Shown one piece after another: positions 1 to 7,725 of a DNA stretch of 24,983 nucleotides (position 1 is the stretch's first letter; every line of letters starts with the position of its first letter). The notes beneath the pieces are model-generated. The model saw only the letters and a program-made list of their open reading frames with translations. It ran no database searches and was not told the origin of the DNA. Made by a program: the position numbers and the translations under genes. Origin of the DNA: Limisphaerales bacterium (lineage in GTDB: Bacteria; Verrucomicrobiota; Verrucomicrobiia; Limisphaerales; UBA11358); contig DMQW01000461.1 of NCBI GenBank assembly GCA_003455565.1, positions 1-24,983 on the forward strand, written 5' to 3'.

Positions 1-769
<769 letters not shown>

Positions 770-774
770 TTTTT

Positions 775-920
775 AACCACGGATGAACACGGATGCGGGG
801 AAAAAGACTTTGACGCGAATTGCGCGAATTAACGCGAATTAATTTTGAATTCGCGCAAATTAGCGGAATTCGCGTCAACCCGTTTTCGGATTCGTGTCTA
901 TTCGTGTCCATTGGTGGTTT
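775..920. repeat. Composite palindromic repeat between queE and the aminotransferase
   Basis: The whole intergenic region is a nested inverted repeat. The outer arms are AACCACGGATGAACACGGAT-like (from 775) and its approximate reverse complement ending TTGGTGGTTT at 920, each holding two copies of an ACACGRAT-type unit. The inner arms are exact: TGACGCGAATT (811-821) and AATTCGCGTCA (867-877), with several GCGAATT units between. The right edge reaches the stop codon of queE. It looks like a non-coding interspersed element rather than a promoter; no transposase is associated. Confidence 0.75.
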
Positions 921-1825
921 CAAACGCCGCGCTGTTCCGGTGGCCAGATGATTTTGTGCTGCTGGATTTGAAAACGGACGGGCAGGGCGTCGGCGATGAT
1001 TTTTTCCGCGAGTTCGCGGCGCGAAATCGGCGTGAGGCCGGCGGGAACTTTTTTGAGCGCCTTGCTCTGCTGTTCCGGCGCGAGCGGATGCACCCAGGAA
1101 AACAGCAGCGGACAAATGGAATCCAGTTTGTGCGCGGCGATCTGCTGTTTGGCCCATTCGTAATCTTCAACCGTGCCGATGACGAATTTGATTTCGTCGG
1201 TGGCTTTCAGGTGCGCGATGTTTTCAAAACAATTGCGCGCGACTTCGCCGCTGGCGGGGCATTTCAAATCCATGATGCGGCGGACGCGCGGGTCAATTTT
1301 TGAAATGTCATGCGCGCCGCTGGTTTCAATCAAAACGGTGAAACCGTCGTCGCAGAGCAATTTCATCAGCGGCAGAGAATTTTTCTGGAGCAACGGTTCG
1401 CCGCCGGTGAGTTCCACAAGCGGGAGGCGCAAAATCTCATTAACACCGGGCTTCAGCCCGGTGATAGACGCCGCTCCGCCTGCAACCGCTTCAGCGGTTG
1501 GTCCGATGCGGAAAGCCGTTGAAACGGCTGGGGATCGCTCCGTTCGCGCTGTCACCGGGCTGAAGCCCGGTGTTAAGGAGAGGTGTTTGCCGTGAAATGG
1601 GCCGGCCCGTCGCCGAACTCCTTTCAAGATTTCCGCGAGCGTTCTTTTTTTACCTTCGGTGAAGGCATACGCGGTGTCGCAATACGAGCAGCGCAGATCG
1701 CAGGCGGTGAGCCGGATGAAAACGCACGGCAGCCCGGCAAAGGTGCTTTCGCCTTGCAGGCTCAAATAAATTTCGTTGACGACGAGCGTGTCGGACACAC
1801 GGGCAGTGTAGCGGGTCGGCGGCAA
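920..1825 (-). CDS. queE: 7-carboxy-7-deazaguanine synthase (radical SAM)
   Basis: QueE converts 6-carboxy-5,6,7,8-tetrahydropterin to 7-carboxy-7-deazaguanine, a step towards queuosine and other 7-deazaguanines. The protein has NEIYLSLQGES near the N-terminus, the radical-SAM cluster motif C-x3-C-x2-C (C42, C46, C49 in CDLRCSYC), ELTGGEPLLQ at about 138-147, and a C-terminal HKIIWPP typical of the family. At 301 residues it is longer than usual (roughly 200-250). The excess includes residues 84-129, which are encoded by a 137-bp palindromic repeat lying between the cluster domain and the GGEP motif, in an uninterrupted frame. The start is uncertain: no ATG is available; TTG at 1825 has an AAAGGTG about 10 bases upstream, and GTG at 1798 is the alternative. 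The gene is divergent from the protease at 1900. Whether the enzyme tolerates the insert is unknown. Confidence 0.92.
   Translation of the reverse strand: MPPTRYTARVSDTLVVNEIYLSLQGESTFAGLPCVFIRLTACDLRCSYCDTAYAFTEGKKRTLAEILKGVRRRAGPFHGKHLSLTPGFSPVTARTERSPAVSTAFRIGPTAEAVAGGAASITGLKPGVNEILRLPLVELTGGEPLLQKNSLPLMKLLCDDGFTVLIETSGAHDISKIDPRVRRIMDLKCPASGEVARNCFENIAHLKATDEIKFVIGTVEDYEWAKQQIAAHKLDSICPLLFSWVHPLAPEQQSKALKKVPAGLTPISRRELAEKIIADALPVRFQIQQHKIIWPPEQRGV
1440..1576. repeat. 137-bp four-hairpin palindromic element inserted in queE
   Basis: Perfect 25-bp terminal inverted repeats (1440-1464 and 1552-1576, starting TTAACACCGGGCTTCAGCCC) bound the element. Each arm is itself a hairpin, CACCGGGCT-TC-AGCCCGGTG or its complement with a GA loop. 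Two more hairpins lie inside: CAACCGCT-TC-AGCGGTTG (1483-1500) and AGCCGTT-GA-AACGGCT (1514-1529). All four share a two-base loop and an AGC-flanked core. TTAA occurs at both ends. It encodes no enzyme, so mobilisation in trans would be needed if it moves. Confidence 0.92.
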
Positions 1826-1899
1826 AAGGGAATATGCACCTTTGATTTCCAGGCAGGATAAGCTATGGTTGGCTTGGAAAATTCCCTTTAATCAGAAAC

Positions 1900-3486
1900 A
1901 TGAGCAACCTGTTGAAACGAAAAACCGCGCTGGTTTTCATTTTTATTCTGTTTTTCAGCGTAGTGGTTCAAGCTGCGAGCCTCGACACCATCGGCGTCAC
2001 GTTGTTGCGAGCAGTGACGACCAACCTTAATGGTGCGGGCATCAGTGTCGGACAGGCGGAGGCGGGATACGAATCGGCGACCAATTGGCAGGTCAATCCG
2101 GGCGCCGTCGGTCAACCAAGCAGTCTGTTCACTTATTTCTACGGCACGCCGCCTTATGTGCTGGTGAGCAGCGCAAACACTTATCCCAACTCGCTGGGCG
2201 GGCCATCGGGACACGCCAACAATGTGGCGGGAAATTATTTTGGCAGGTCCGGTGGCGTGGCCACGAATGTGGCGCAGGTGAACAATTACGAGGCGGACAC
2301 CTTCATCAACCACTACATCAGTCTGGGGAACACGATTTCCGAACGCGTGGTGAACCAGAGTTTCACTTACGGCACAAACGACGCGAGCGCGGATCAAAGT
2401 TATGACAATTATGCGGCGGCGAACAACGTGCTTTTTGTCAGCGGCGCGGGATTCAACGGCCAGCAGGTTTATTCACCGGCCACCTGCTACAATGGGATCG
2501 GCGTAGGCGTTTCCGATAATTCCAGCACGCCTTACGGGCCGACGCCTGATGGCCGGAGCAAACCGGACATCGTCGCACCCGGTTCGCCAGACACCGTCAC
2601 GAGCTATACCACGCCGCTGGTCTCGGGTGCGGCGGCGTTGCTGATGCAGGCCGGATTGCGCGGTGATGGGGGCAGCGACACCAGTGCAGCCGTGGATATC
2701 CGCACCTTGAAAGCGTTGCTGTTGAACGGCGCCATCAAGCCGGCGGGCTGGACGAATTCCCCCGCTACTCCGCTTCATCCGCTTTATGGCGCGGGCGTAT
2801 TGAACGTGTTCAATTCCTATAAACAACTGGCGGGCGGCAAACGCAGTTACATCGTTTCTACAAGCGTTGCCACCGGCAATCCGCATCCGCCCACCGGCGC
2901 GACCGGCACCGTGAGCGTGTTGAGCGGCTGGGATTTCAACACGCTTTCCAGCAGCGTTCCGAATGACAAGATGAACCATTATTATTTCAACGTCACGAGT
3001 GGCGCCAGCAATGCGCCGTTCACCGTCACGGCCACGCTCGTCTGGAATCGCCAGCAAAACCAGAGCGGCATCAACAACCTCGATCTGTTTTTGTATGACA
3101 CCGCCAACAGCAATCTGGTCGCGTGCAGCACGAGCCTCGTGGACAACGTCGAACACATCTTCGTGCCGAAGCTCGCGCCAGGCCGTTACGATTTGCAGGT
3201 CTGGAAAGCGGGCGGGATTGGCACCGTCAGTAGTTCGGAAACCTACGCGCTGGCGTGGGCGTTTGTCGCGCCGACGTTGAGCATTGCAAAATCCGCCACG
3301 AACATTGCCTTGACGTGGCCGGTTTATCCGGCGGGTTTTCGTGTTGAAGCGGCGACGAATCTGGTATCGCCCGTCTGGAGCACCAACAATCTTTCGTCGC
3401 CCGTCATCACGAACAGCCTGAACAGCCTGATGCTGAATGCGACGAATGCCCAACAATTTTTCCGCCTGCGCCAGCCGGATTTTTGA
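1900..3486 (+). CDS. Secreted subtilase (S8)-like protein with C-terminal accessory domains
   Basis: The N-terminus (KRK followed by a hydrophobic stretch to VQAAS, about residues 5-27) is a signal peptide. Subtilase landmarks follow: GPSGHANNVAG with H105 as the candidate catalytic histidine, NQSF at 152, NVLFVSGAGFNG, SPATCYNGIGVG, DGRSKPDIVAPG at 218-228, and TSYTTPLVSGAAALL with S235 as the candidate nucleophile. The usual N-terminal catalytic Asp region reads ISVGQAEAGY, so E54 occupies the expected Asp position. The stretch between the APG motif and Ser is unusually short. Residues about 330-450 resemble the beta-sandwich domain that follows many subtilases (GINNLDLFLYD, LAPGRYDLQVWK). 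The last ~70 residues, ending QQFFRLRQPDF, are the short C-terminal module frequent in Verrucomicrobiota exported proteins. The 3' end overlaps convergent thiD by 80 bases. Activity and substrate are not predictable. Confidence 0.85.
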   Translation: MSNLLKRKTALVFIFILFFSVVVQAASLDTIGVTLLRAVTTNLNGAGISVGQAEAGYESATNWQVNPGAVGQPSSLFTYFYGTPPYVLVSSANTYPNSLGGPSGHANNVAGNYFGRSGGVATNVAQVNNYEADTFINHYISLGNTISERVVNQSFTYGTNDASADQSYDNYAAANNVLFVSGAGFNGQQVYSPATCYNGIGVGVSDNSSTPYGPTPDGRSKPDIVAPGSPDTVTSYTTPLVSGAAALLMQAGLRGDGGSDTSAAVDIRTLKALLLNGAIKPAGWTNSPATPLHPLYGAGVLNVFNSYKQLAGGKRSYIVSTSVATGNPHPPTGATGTVSVLSGWDFNTLSSSVPNDKMNHYYFNVTSGASNAPFTVTATLVWNRQQNQSGINNLDLFLYDTANSNLVACSTSLVDNVEHIFVPKLAPGRYDLQVWKAGGIGTVSSSETYALAWAFVAPTLSIAKSATNIALTWPVYPAGFRVEAATNLVSPVWSTNNLSSPVITNSLNSLMLNATNAQQFFRLRQPDF

Positions 3487-4300
3487 GCGTATCCAGCGAA
3501 ACCTGGCCGAGTGCGAAATGGTTTCCGATGCGATAACTATCGGCGATGGCTGACGTGACGAAATGTTTTCCCAGCTCGACCGCGTGCGGCAAATTATGGC
3601 CGAGCGCGAGCGCGGCGCAAATCGCGGCGGAATAAGTGCAGCCGGTGCCGTGCGTGCGGACGCCTTTGACGAACGGGGCGGATAAGAGCAGTTCCGTCTC
3701 GCCGTCAAAAAAAATGTCCACGGCCTCGGTGAAATTTTTCAAGTGACCGCCTTTCAATAAAACCGCGCAGCCGAAGCGCGAAAAAATTTCCCGCGCCGCG
3801 CCGCGCATGGCTTCAATGGAAGAAATTTTTTGTCCGGCCAGAATTTCTGCCTCATCCAAATTTGGGGTGACGAGCGCGGCGAGCGGCAAAAGTTTTTCCG
3901 TGAGAATTTTTATTGCCGCCGGTTCCAGCAGTTTTGCGCCGCTGGTGGAAATCATCAGCGGATCAACGATGAGTTTTAAGTTTTTAGTTTTTAATTTTAA
4001 GTTGCGGAAAAAATCTGCGACGACGGAAATATTTTTTGCCGAGAACAACATTCCGGTTTTTACCGCCGCCGGATTCAATTCTTCAAACACCGCTTCAAGC
4101 TGTTGCCGCAACATTTTCGGCGAACACGGTTCAACGGCAAGCACGCGCTTGGGATTTTGCGCGGTGAGGCAGGCGATGACGCTCGCGCCGTGGACACCGA
4201 GCGCGACGAAAGTTTTCAGGTCGGCTTGGATGCCTGCGCCGCCGCCGCTGTCGGAACCGGCGATGGTGAGGGCGACGGGCAATTTTTTTCTCTTGATCAT
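3407..4300 (-). CDS. thiD: Hydroxymethylpyrimidine/phosphomethylpyrimidine kinase
   Basis: ThiD phosphorylates 4-amino-5-hydroxymethyl-2-methylpyrimidine and then its monophosphate, supplying the pyrimidine half of thiamine in the cytoplasm. Ribokinase-fold signatures are clear: AGSDSGGGAGIQADLKTF at 14-31, KTGMLFS at 81-87, IVDPLMISTSG at 111-121, TPNLDEAEIL, LLKGGH, and the anion-hole motif GTGCTYSAA with C221. At 297 residues it is about 30 longer than typical. The excess is the tail after roughly residue 268, which has low-complexity character (HSSHSASGCSGCS) and runs antisense through the end of the protease gene. Residues 100-110 (NLKLKTKNLKL) come from an AT-only stretch and look like a local insertion. 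No Shine-Dalgarno sequence precedes the ATG; an inverted repeat lies immediately upstream. No other thiamine gene is in view. Confidence 0.94.
   Translation of the reverse strand: MIKRKKLPVALTIAGSDSGGGAGIQADLKTFVALGVHGASVIACLTAQNPKRVLAVEPCSPKMLRQQLEAVFEELNPAAVKTGMLFSAKNISVVADFFRNLKLKTKNLKLIVDPLMISTSGAKLLEPAAIKILTEKLLPLAALVTPNLDEAEILAGQKISSIEAMRGAAREIFSRFGCAVLLKGGHLKNFTEAVDIFFDGETELLLSAPFVKGVRTHGTGCTYSAAICAALALGHNLPHAVELGKHFVTSAIADSYRIGNHFALGQVSLDTLKNPAGAGGKIVGHSSHSASGCSGCS
3973..4002. repeat. AT-only low-complexity insert within thiD
   Basis: About 30 bases composed almost entirely of A and T, built from degenerate TTTTTAGTTTTTAATTTTAA-like units, sit inside GC-rich thiD. They encode a Leu/Lys/Asn-rich peptide between helix FFR and strand LIVDPL. 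The composition contrasts sharply with both flanks. A degenerate tandem repeat is the simplest reading. Confidence 0.65.
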
Positions 4301-4360
4301 AATCTTAATCGCAACCTAATCCCGACCTGACGGAGCGATTAAGATTAAGATTAGGATTAA
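4301..4360. repeat. Hexamer tandem repeat and inverted repeat in the thiD-polX divergent region
   Basis: Four GATTAA/GATTAG hexamers stand in tandem at 4337-4360, with complementary TTAATC and CTAATC units at 4305-4321. Together they make a perfect 12-bp inverted repeat, AATCTTAATCGC (4301-4312) and GCGATTAAGATT (4335-4346). The left arm abuts the thiD start codon, so a hairpin in the thiD leader would place the start at its base. It could affect expression or simply be an interspersed repeat. Confidence 0.8.
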
Positions 4361-4412
4361 GAACGCGAAGAAACAAATTTGAACTTTCCAAATTGCACAT
4401 CATATTTGGCGC

Positions 4413-6155
4413 ATGGACAAAGATAAGGTCGCAGAGATTTTGATGGAGATCGGCGTGCTGCTGGAATTGAAAGGTGAAAATCCATTCAAGACGCGGGCTT
4501 ATGTCAACGCGGCGCGGACGTTGGAAGGTTTGCGCGAGCCGCTGGCAACGCTCGTCGCGGAAAAGCGGCTCGGCGAAATCAAGGGCATCGGCGAGGCGCT
4601 GGAACAAAAAATCACGGAACTCGTCGAAACGGAAAAATTGAAATACTACGACGAGTTGAAGGCTTCGATTCCGCCCGGCTTGATCAAGATGCTGGAAATT
4701 TCCGGGCTGGGGCCGAAGAAAATCCAGGCGTTGAACAAAAAGCTCGGCGTGGATTCCATTGAAAAACTTGAAGCGGCTTGCAAGGCGGGCAAAGTGGCGG
4801 AACTGGACGGCTTCGGTGATAAAACGCAGGCGAACATTTTGGAAGGCATCGAACGCAAGCGGACTTACGCGAGCAAACATTTGTTGAGTCAGGCGTTGCG
4901 CGCGGCGGAACCGCTGCTCGAAAATTTGCGCGAACATCCGGCGGTGATTCGTTGCAGCCCGGCGGGCAGTTTGCGTCGGTTCAAGGAAATTTGCGGCGAC
5001 ATTGATTTGCTGGCGTCGTCGAAGAAACCGGCGTCGGTGATTGAGTTTTTTGTTTCGCAGCCAGGTATCGTCAAAGTCATTGCGAAAGGTGAAACGAAGG
5101 CGAGCGTGATTTTAGCAGGCGGAATTCAATGCGATTTGCGCGTGGTGAGCGACGCGGAATTTCCGTTTGCGCTGGCGTATTTCACCGGCAGCAAGGAACA
5201 CAACATCGTGATGCGGCAACGGGCGATTCAGCGCGGGCTGCGGCTGAATGAATATGGTTTGTTCAAATCGAAAGAGGAGACGCGCGATGCGAAATTGCTC
5301 GTGCCGTGCCAGGACGAGGCGGAGATTTTTCAGAAATTGGATCTGGTGTTTGTGCCGCCGGAATTGCGCGAGGATCACGGCGAATTTTTGGCGGCGGAGA
5401 AAAATAATCTGCCGAAATTGATCGAGTGGACGGATTTGAAAGGCGCGCTGCACAATCACTCGAACTGGAGCGACGGCAAAAACACGCTCGAAGAAATCGC
5501 GGCCTACATGGAAGAATTGGGACTCGAATACTGGGCGATCACGGATCATTCAAAGTCGTCGTTTCAGGCGAACGGGCTGGATGCGAAACGGCTGCGGGAA
5601 CAAATTTTGGAGATTAAAAAAATTAACGAGAAGTTTGCGGCGCGCGGCAGCGACTTTAGATTATTGACCGGCAGCGAGGTGGACATTTTGAAAGACCGGC
5701 TGGATTTCGACAACGAGTTGCTGGCGGAATTGGACGTGGTCGTGGCCAGTTTGCATGTGCCGTCGAGCAACGAGGCGGAAAACACGAAGCGGCTGATTCG
5801 CGCGGTGGAAAATCCGTTCGTCCATATCATCGGTCACCTGACGGGCCGGCTGCTTTTGGAGCGCGAGCCGTATCCGGTGAATGTGCCGGCGGTGATTGAT
5901 GCGTGCGCCGCGACGGGGACGTGGCTTGAACTGAATTGCAATCCGCACCGGTTCGATTTGGACTGGCGGCACTGGCCTTATGCGAAAAGCAAAGGCGTGA
6001 AGTGCGTCATCAATCCCGACGCACACCGCAATGAACACGCGGGTTTTCTGCGGTTGGGCGCGGGGATCGCACGCAAAGGCTGGCTGGAAAAGGCGGATGT
6101 GGTGAACTGTTTGGGCCGGCAAAAATTATCGAAAGAATTGCAACGCAACGGGTGA
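4413..6155 (+). CDS. polX: PolX-type DNA polymerase / PHP exonuclease
   Basis: Bacterial family X polymerases fill short gaps during base-excision and end-joining repair; the PHP domain adds metal-dependent 3'-5' exonuclease or phosphatase activity. The 580-residue length is normal. The N-terminal 8-kDa-like helical domain (MDKDKVAEILMEIGVLLELK, then NPFKTRAYVNAARTL) carries helix-hairpin-helix units (IKGIGEAL, ISGLGPKKI, LDGFGDKT). The palm has the nucleotidyltransferase triad GDIDLL (D196, D198) and CDLRV (D241). The PHP domain starts at about 345 with LHNHSNWSDG (H347, H349), then AITDHS, LTGSEVDIL, VVASLH, IIGHLTGR and INPDAHR, all expected metal ligands. All catalytic positions seen are intact. 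It is divergent from thiD, with no Shine-Dalgarno sequence at the ATG. No neighbouring repair gene is visible. Confidence 0.95.
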   Translation: MDKDKVAEILMEIGVLLELKGENPFKTRAYVNAARTLEGLREPLATLVAEKRLGEIKGIGEALEQKITELVETEKLKYYDELKASIPPGLIKMLEISGLGPKKIQALNKKLGVDSIEKLEAACKAGKVAELDGFGDKTQANILEGIERKRTYASKHLLSQALRAAEPLLENLREHPAVIRCSPAGSLRRFKEICGDIDLLASSKKPASVIEFFVSQPGIVKVIAKGETKASVILAGGIQCDLRVVSDAEFPFALAYFTGSKEHNIVMRQRAIQRGLRLNEYGLFKSKEETRDAKLLVPCQDEAEIFQKLDLVFVPPELREDHGEFLAAEKNNLPKLIEWTDLKGALHNHSNWSDGKNTLEEIAAYMEELGLEYWAITDHSKSSFQANGLDAKRLREQILEIKKINEKFAARGSDFRLLTGSEVDILKDRLDFDNELLAELDVVVASLHVPSSNEAENTKRLIRAVENPFVHIIGHLTGRLLLEREPYPVNVPAVIDACAATGTWLELNCNPHRFDLDWRHWPYAKSKGVKCVINPDAHRNEHAGFLRLGAGIARKGWLEKADVVNCLGRQKLSKELQRNG

Positions 6156-6225
6156 CGGAATGGAAACGTAGAAGTGTCAAATGTCAAATTCACGTTATTA
6201 TGGTGATGTTGGCGGTGAATAAGAT

Positions 6226-6279
6226 ATGAAAAAAAGCTTTGACGGACAGCTTGCAGTCTTGTTAGATTGGCCGGAGTAA
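6226..6279 (+). CDS. Possible 17-residue leader peptide upstream of the exopolysaccharide cluster
   Basis: ATG at 6226 opens a short frame, MKKSFDGQLAVLLDWPE, ending in TAA at 6279. GGTGA lies a dozen bases upstream. The frame covers the first hairpin of the inferred leader RNA, and its stop falls in the loop of the second, an arrangement that could suit translation-coupled attenuation. Codon bias cannot be judged at this length and the frame may be fortuitous. Confidence 0.22.
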   Translation: MKKSFDGQLAVLLDWPE

Positions 6280-6299
6280 TCGGCTGAGGCGCTTTTTTT
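6229..6299 (+). promoter_or_regulatory. Candidate structured leader RNA (three-way junction) or attenuator
   Basis: A closing stem AAAAAAAGC (6229-6237) with GCTTTTTTT (6291-6299) encloses two adjacent hairpins: CAGTCT-TGTT-AGATTG (6254-6269, one G-U pair) and GCCG-GAGTAAT-CGGC (6270-6284). The second directly abuts the first, so they could stack. The 3' strand ends in seven Ts, which could also serve as a terminator tract for polX or an attenuator for the downstream cluster. It does not match the riboswitch consensus sequences I can recall. Function is inferred only. Confidence 0.35.
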
Positions 6300-6326
6300 G
6301 AATGAAATGTGGTGCCTGTAGTCCAA

Positions 6327-6348
6327 GTTAAAAGTCTGTTAAAAGTCT
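6327..6348 (+). repeat. Two tandem copies of GTTAAAAGTCT before the outer-membrane gene
   Basis: GTTAAAAGTCT is repeated exactly at 6327-6337 and 6338-6348, ten bases before the start codon at 6358. The 11-bp period is close to one helical turn, as expected for two protein sites on the same DNA face. It could equally be a simple duplication. Confidence 0.6.
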
Positions 6349-6357
6349 AGATATGTT

Positions 6358-7644
6358 ATGAAAAAAATATTTGCTATGAAAAAAATATTTATCTCTGCCG
6401 GGCTGGCGGCGGTTAGCGCCGCTGGATTTGAAACTGTTTTTGCGGCAGCGCCGGATGCGCTTTCGCCAAAGGATTGGAACGTGTCGGGGACGCTGCGTGG
6501 GTTTTATGATGACAATTACGCGGTGGGCGGTAATCAAAAGGGCAGTTTTGGTCTGGAGGTTTTGCCGACAATTTCTCTCAATGTTCCCTTGCAGCAGACC
6601 GAATTTGGTTTGCGCTACACTTACGGTCTTTTCTATTACCAACAGCGGCAAGATATGGGGGTTGACGCGTTTGACCAGACGCATCAGATGGAATTATGGC
6701 TGGATCATGCGTTCAATGAGCGCTGGCGGGCAAATGTCACCGATTCATTTGCGATTGGTCAGGAACCGCAATTGTTGGATCCCCAACAATCGGTTCCATA
6801 CCGTATTGAGGGCGATAACATGGCCAACCACGCCAACTTCACTTTGAACACGGAATGGACGCGCCTGTTGAGCACCGCGTTCCATTACGGAAATGATTTC
6901 TACGACTATCAAAACAGCGGGGGAAATGCAAGCGCTCCCAGCTATGCGGGGATTCTGAATCGGGATGAGCAAAACGTGTCGCTGGATTTCCAGTGGACCA
7001 TCCAGCCGGAGACCATGGCCTTTATTGGATATAATTTTAATCTGGTGAATTACACCGGAGGCGAGCAGATAGCGGTTGATCTCAACGGGGTGCCCTACAT
7101 GAGCGATTCGCGCGATCTCATGTCGCACACCGCTTACGTTGGCGTCAACCATCAGTTCACGGCCAATATCAGCGGTATGGTGAAGGGCGGTGTGACCTAC
7201 ACGGACAGCTATAACGATTCTCGCAATTCCACGTCCTTGTCGCCCTACGCGGATTTGTCAGTCAGCTACACCTACATTCCCGGCAGTTATGTTCAGGTTG
7301 GTTTGACGCACCAAATCAATGCGACGGATGTGGTGTCGCCAGGTTTAGACGGCAGCCTTACGCAGAATCAGGAAAGCACGGTGGTTTACGCAGACATCAA
7401 CCACCGGTTCACGCCCAAACTGCTCGGGACGGTAATCGGACGTTTTTCGAGTTCAACTTTTAATGGTGGTGCCTACAACAATTCTTCCGACGAGGCTTAT
7501 GGTTTGGGAATCAACCTGAACTACCAGATCAACCGGCATTTTTCTACCGATCTCGGTTACAACTATGATGATCTTGTGTCCGGAATTGCCGGTCGCAGCT
7601 ATGATCGCAACCGGGTTTACATCGGTCTGACCGCAAAGTATTGA
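6358..7644 (+). CDS. Outer-membrane beta-barrel protein of an exopolysaccharide locus
   Basis: This is a 428-residue exported protein with a signal peptide (MKKIFISAGLAAVSAAGFETVFAAAP). The body alternates polar and hydrophobic residues in repeated amphipathic strands rich in Tyr and Asn (FGLRYTYGLFYYQQ, LMSHTAYVGVNHQF, YADLSVSYTYIPGSYVQVGLTHQI) and ends RNRVYIGLTAKY, an aromatic terminal strand of the BAM-recognised kind. It resembles barrels found beside Wzc/Wza-type genes, so a role in passing or anchoring exopolysaccharide at the outer membrane is likely but inferred. The start is duplicated: ATG AAA AAA ATA TTT occurs at 6358 and again at 6376, so either ATG could be used, and the second gives the more standard signal peptide. 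A hairpin terminator follows before the kinase gene. Confidence 0.8.
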   Translation: MKKIFAMKKIFISAGLAAVSAAGFETVFAAAPDALSPKDWNVSGTLRGFYDDNYAVGGNQKGSFGLEVLPTISLNVPLQQTEFGLRYTYGLFYYQQRQDMGVDAFDQTHQMELWLDHAFNERWRANVTDSFAIGQEPQLLDPQQSVPYRIEGDNMANHANFTLNTEWTRLLSTAFHYGNDFYDYQNSGGNASAPSYAGILNRDEQNVSLDFQWTIQPETMAFIGYNFNLVNYTGGEQIAVDLNGVPYMSDSRDLMSHTAYVGVNHQFTANISGMVKGGVTYTDSYNDSRNSTSLSPYADLSVSYTYIPGSYVQVGLTHQINATDVVSPGLDGSLTQNQESTVVYADINHRFTPKLLGTVIGRFSSSTFNGGAYNNSSDEAYGLGINLNYQINRHFSTDLGYNYDDLVSGIAGRSYDRNRVYIGLTAKY

Positions 7645-7677
7645 GGGATGGTTGACAACATCATGGTTTGAACATAA

Positions 7678-7720
7678 AGCAGGGAGCCGAGTCTAAAACG
7701 GGCTCCCGCTTTCATTTTTT
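7678..7720 (+). terminator. Intrinsic terminator-like hairpin between the barrel gene and the kinase gene
   Basis: AGC-A-GGGAGCC (7678-7688) pairs with GGCTCCCGCT (7701-7710), a 10-bp stem with one bulged A and a 12-base loop, followed by TTCATTTTTT. The position, six bases before the kinase ATG, suggests partial termination that sets the barrel-to-kinase ratio. Confidence 0.65.
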
Positions 7721-7725
7721 ACGAT

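Noticed and set aside
1440..1576. Frameshifted or broken queE
   Set aside because: The frame continues through the repeat and the downstream GGEP and C-terminal motifs are in the same frame, so the gene is elongated rather than visibly broken.
2473..3708. Long minus-strand frame of 411 codons opposite the subtilase gene
   Set aside because: It is Arg-rich, lacks any domain pattern and mirrors the codon structure of the convincing plus-strand protease.
6225..6300. c-di-GMP (GEMM) or TPP riboswitch in front of the exopolysaccharide genes
   Set aside because: The conserved cores of these classes, as I recall them, are not present; only a generic junction can be drawn.
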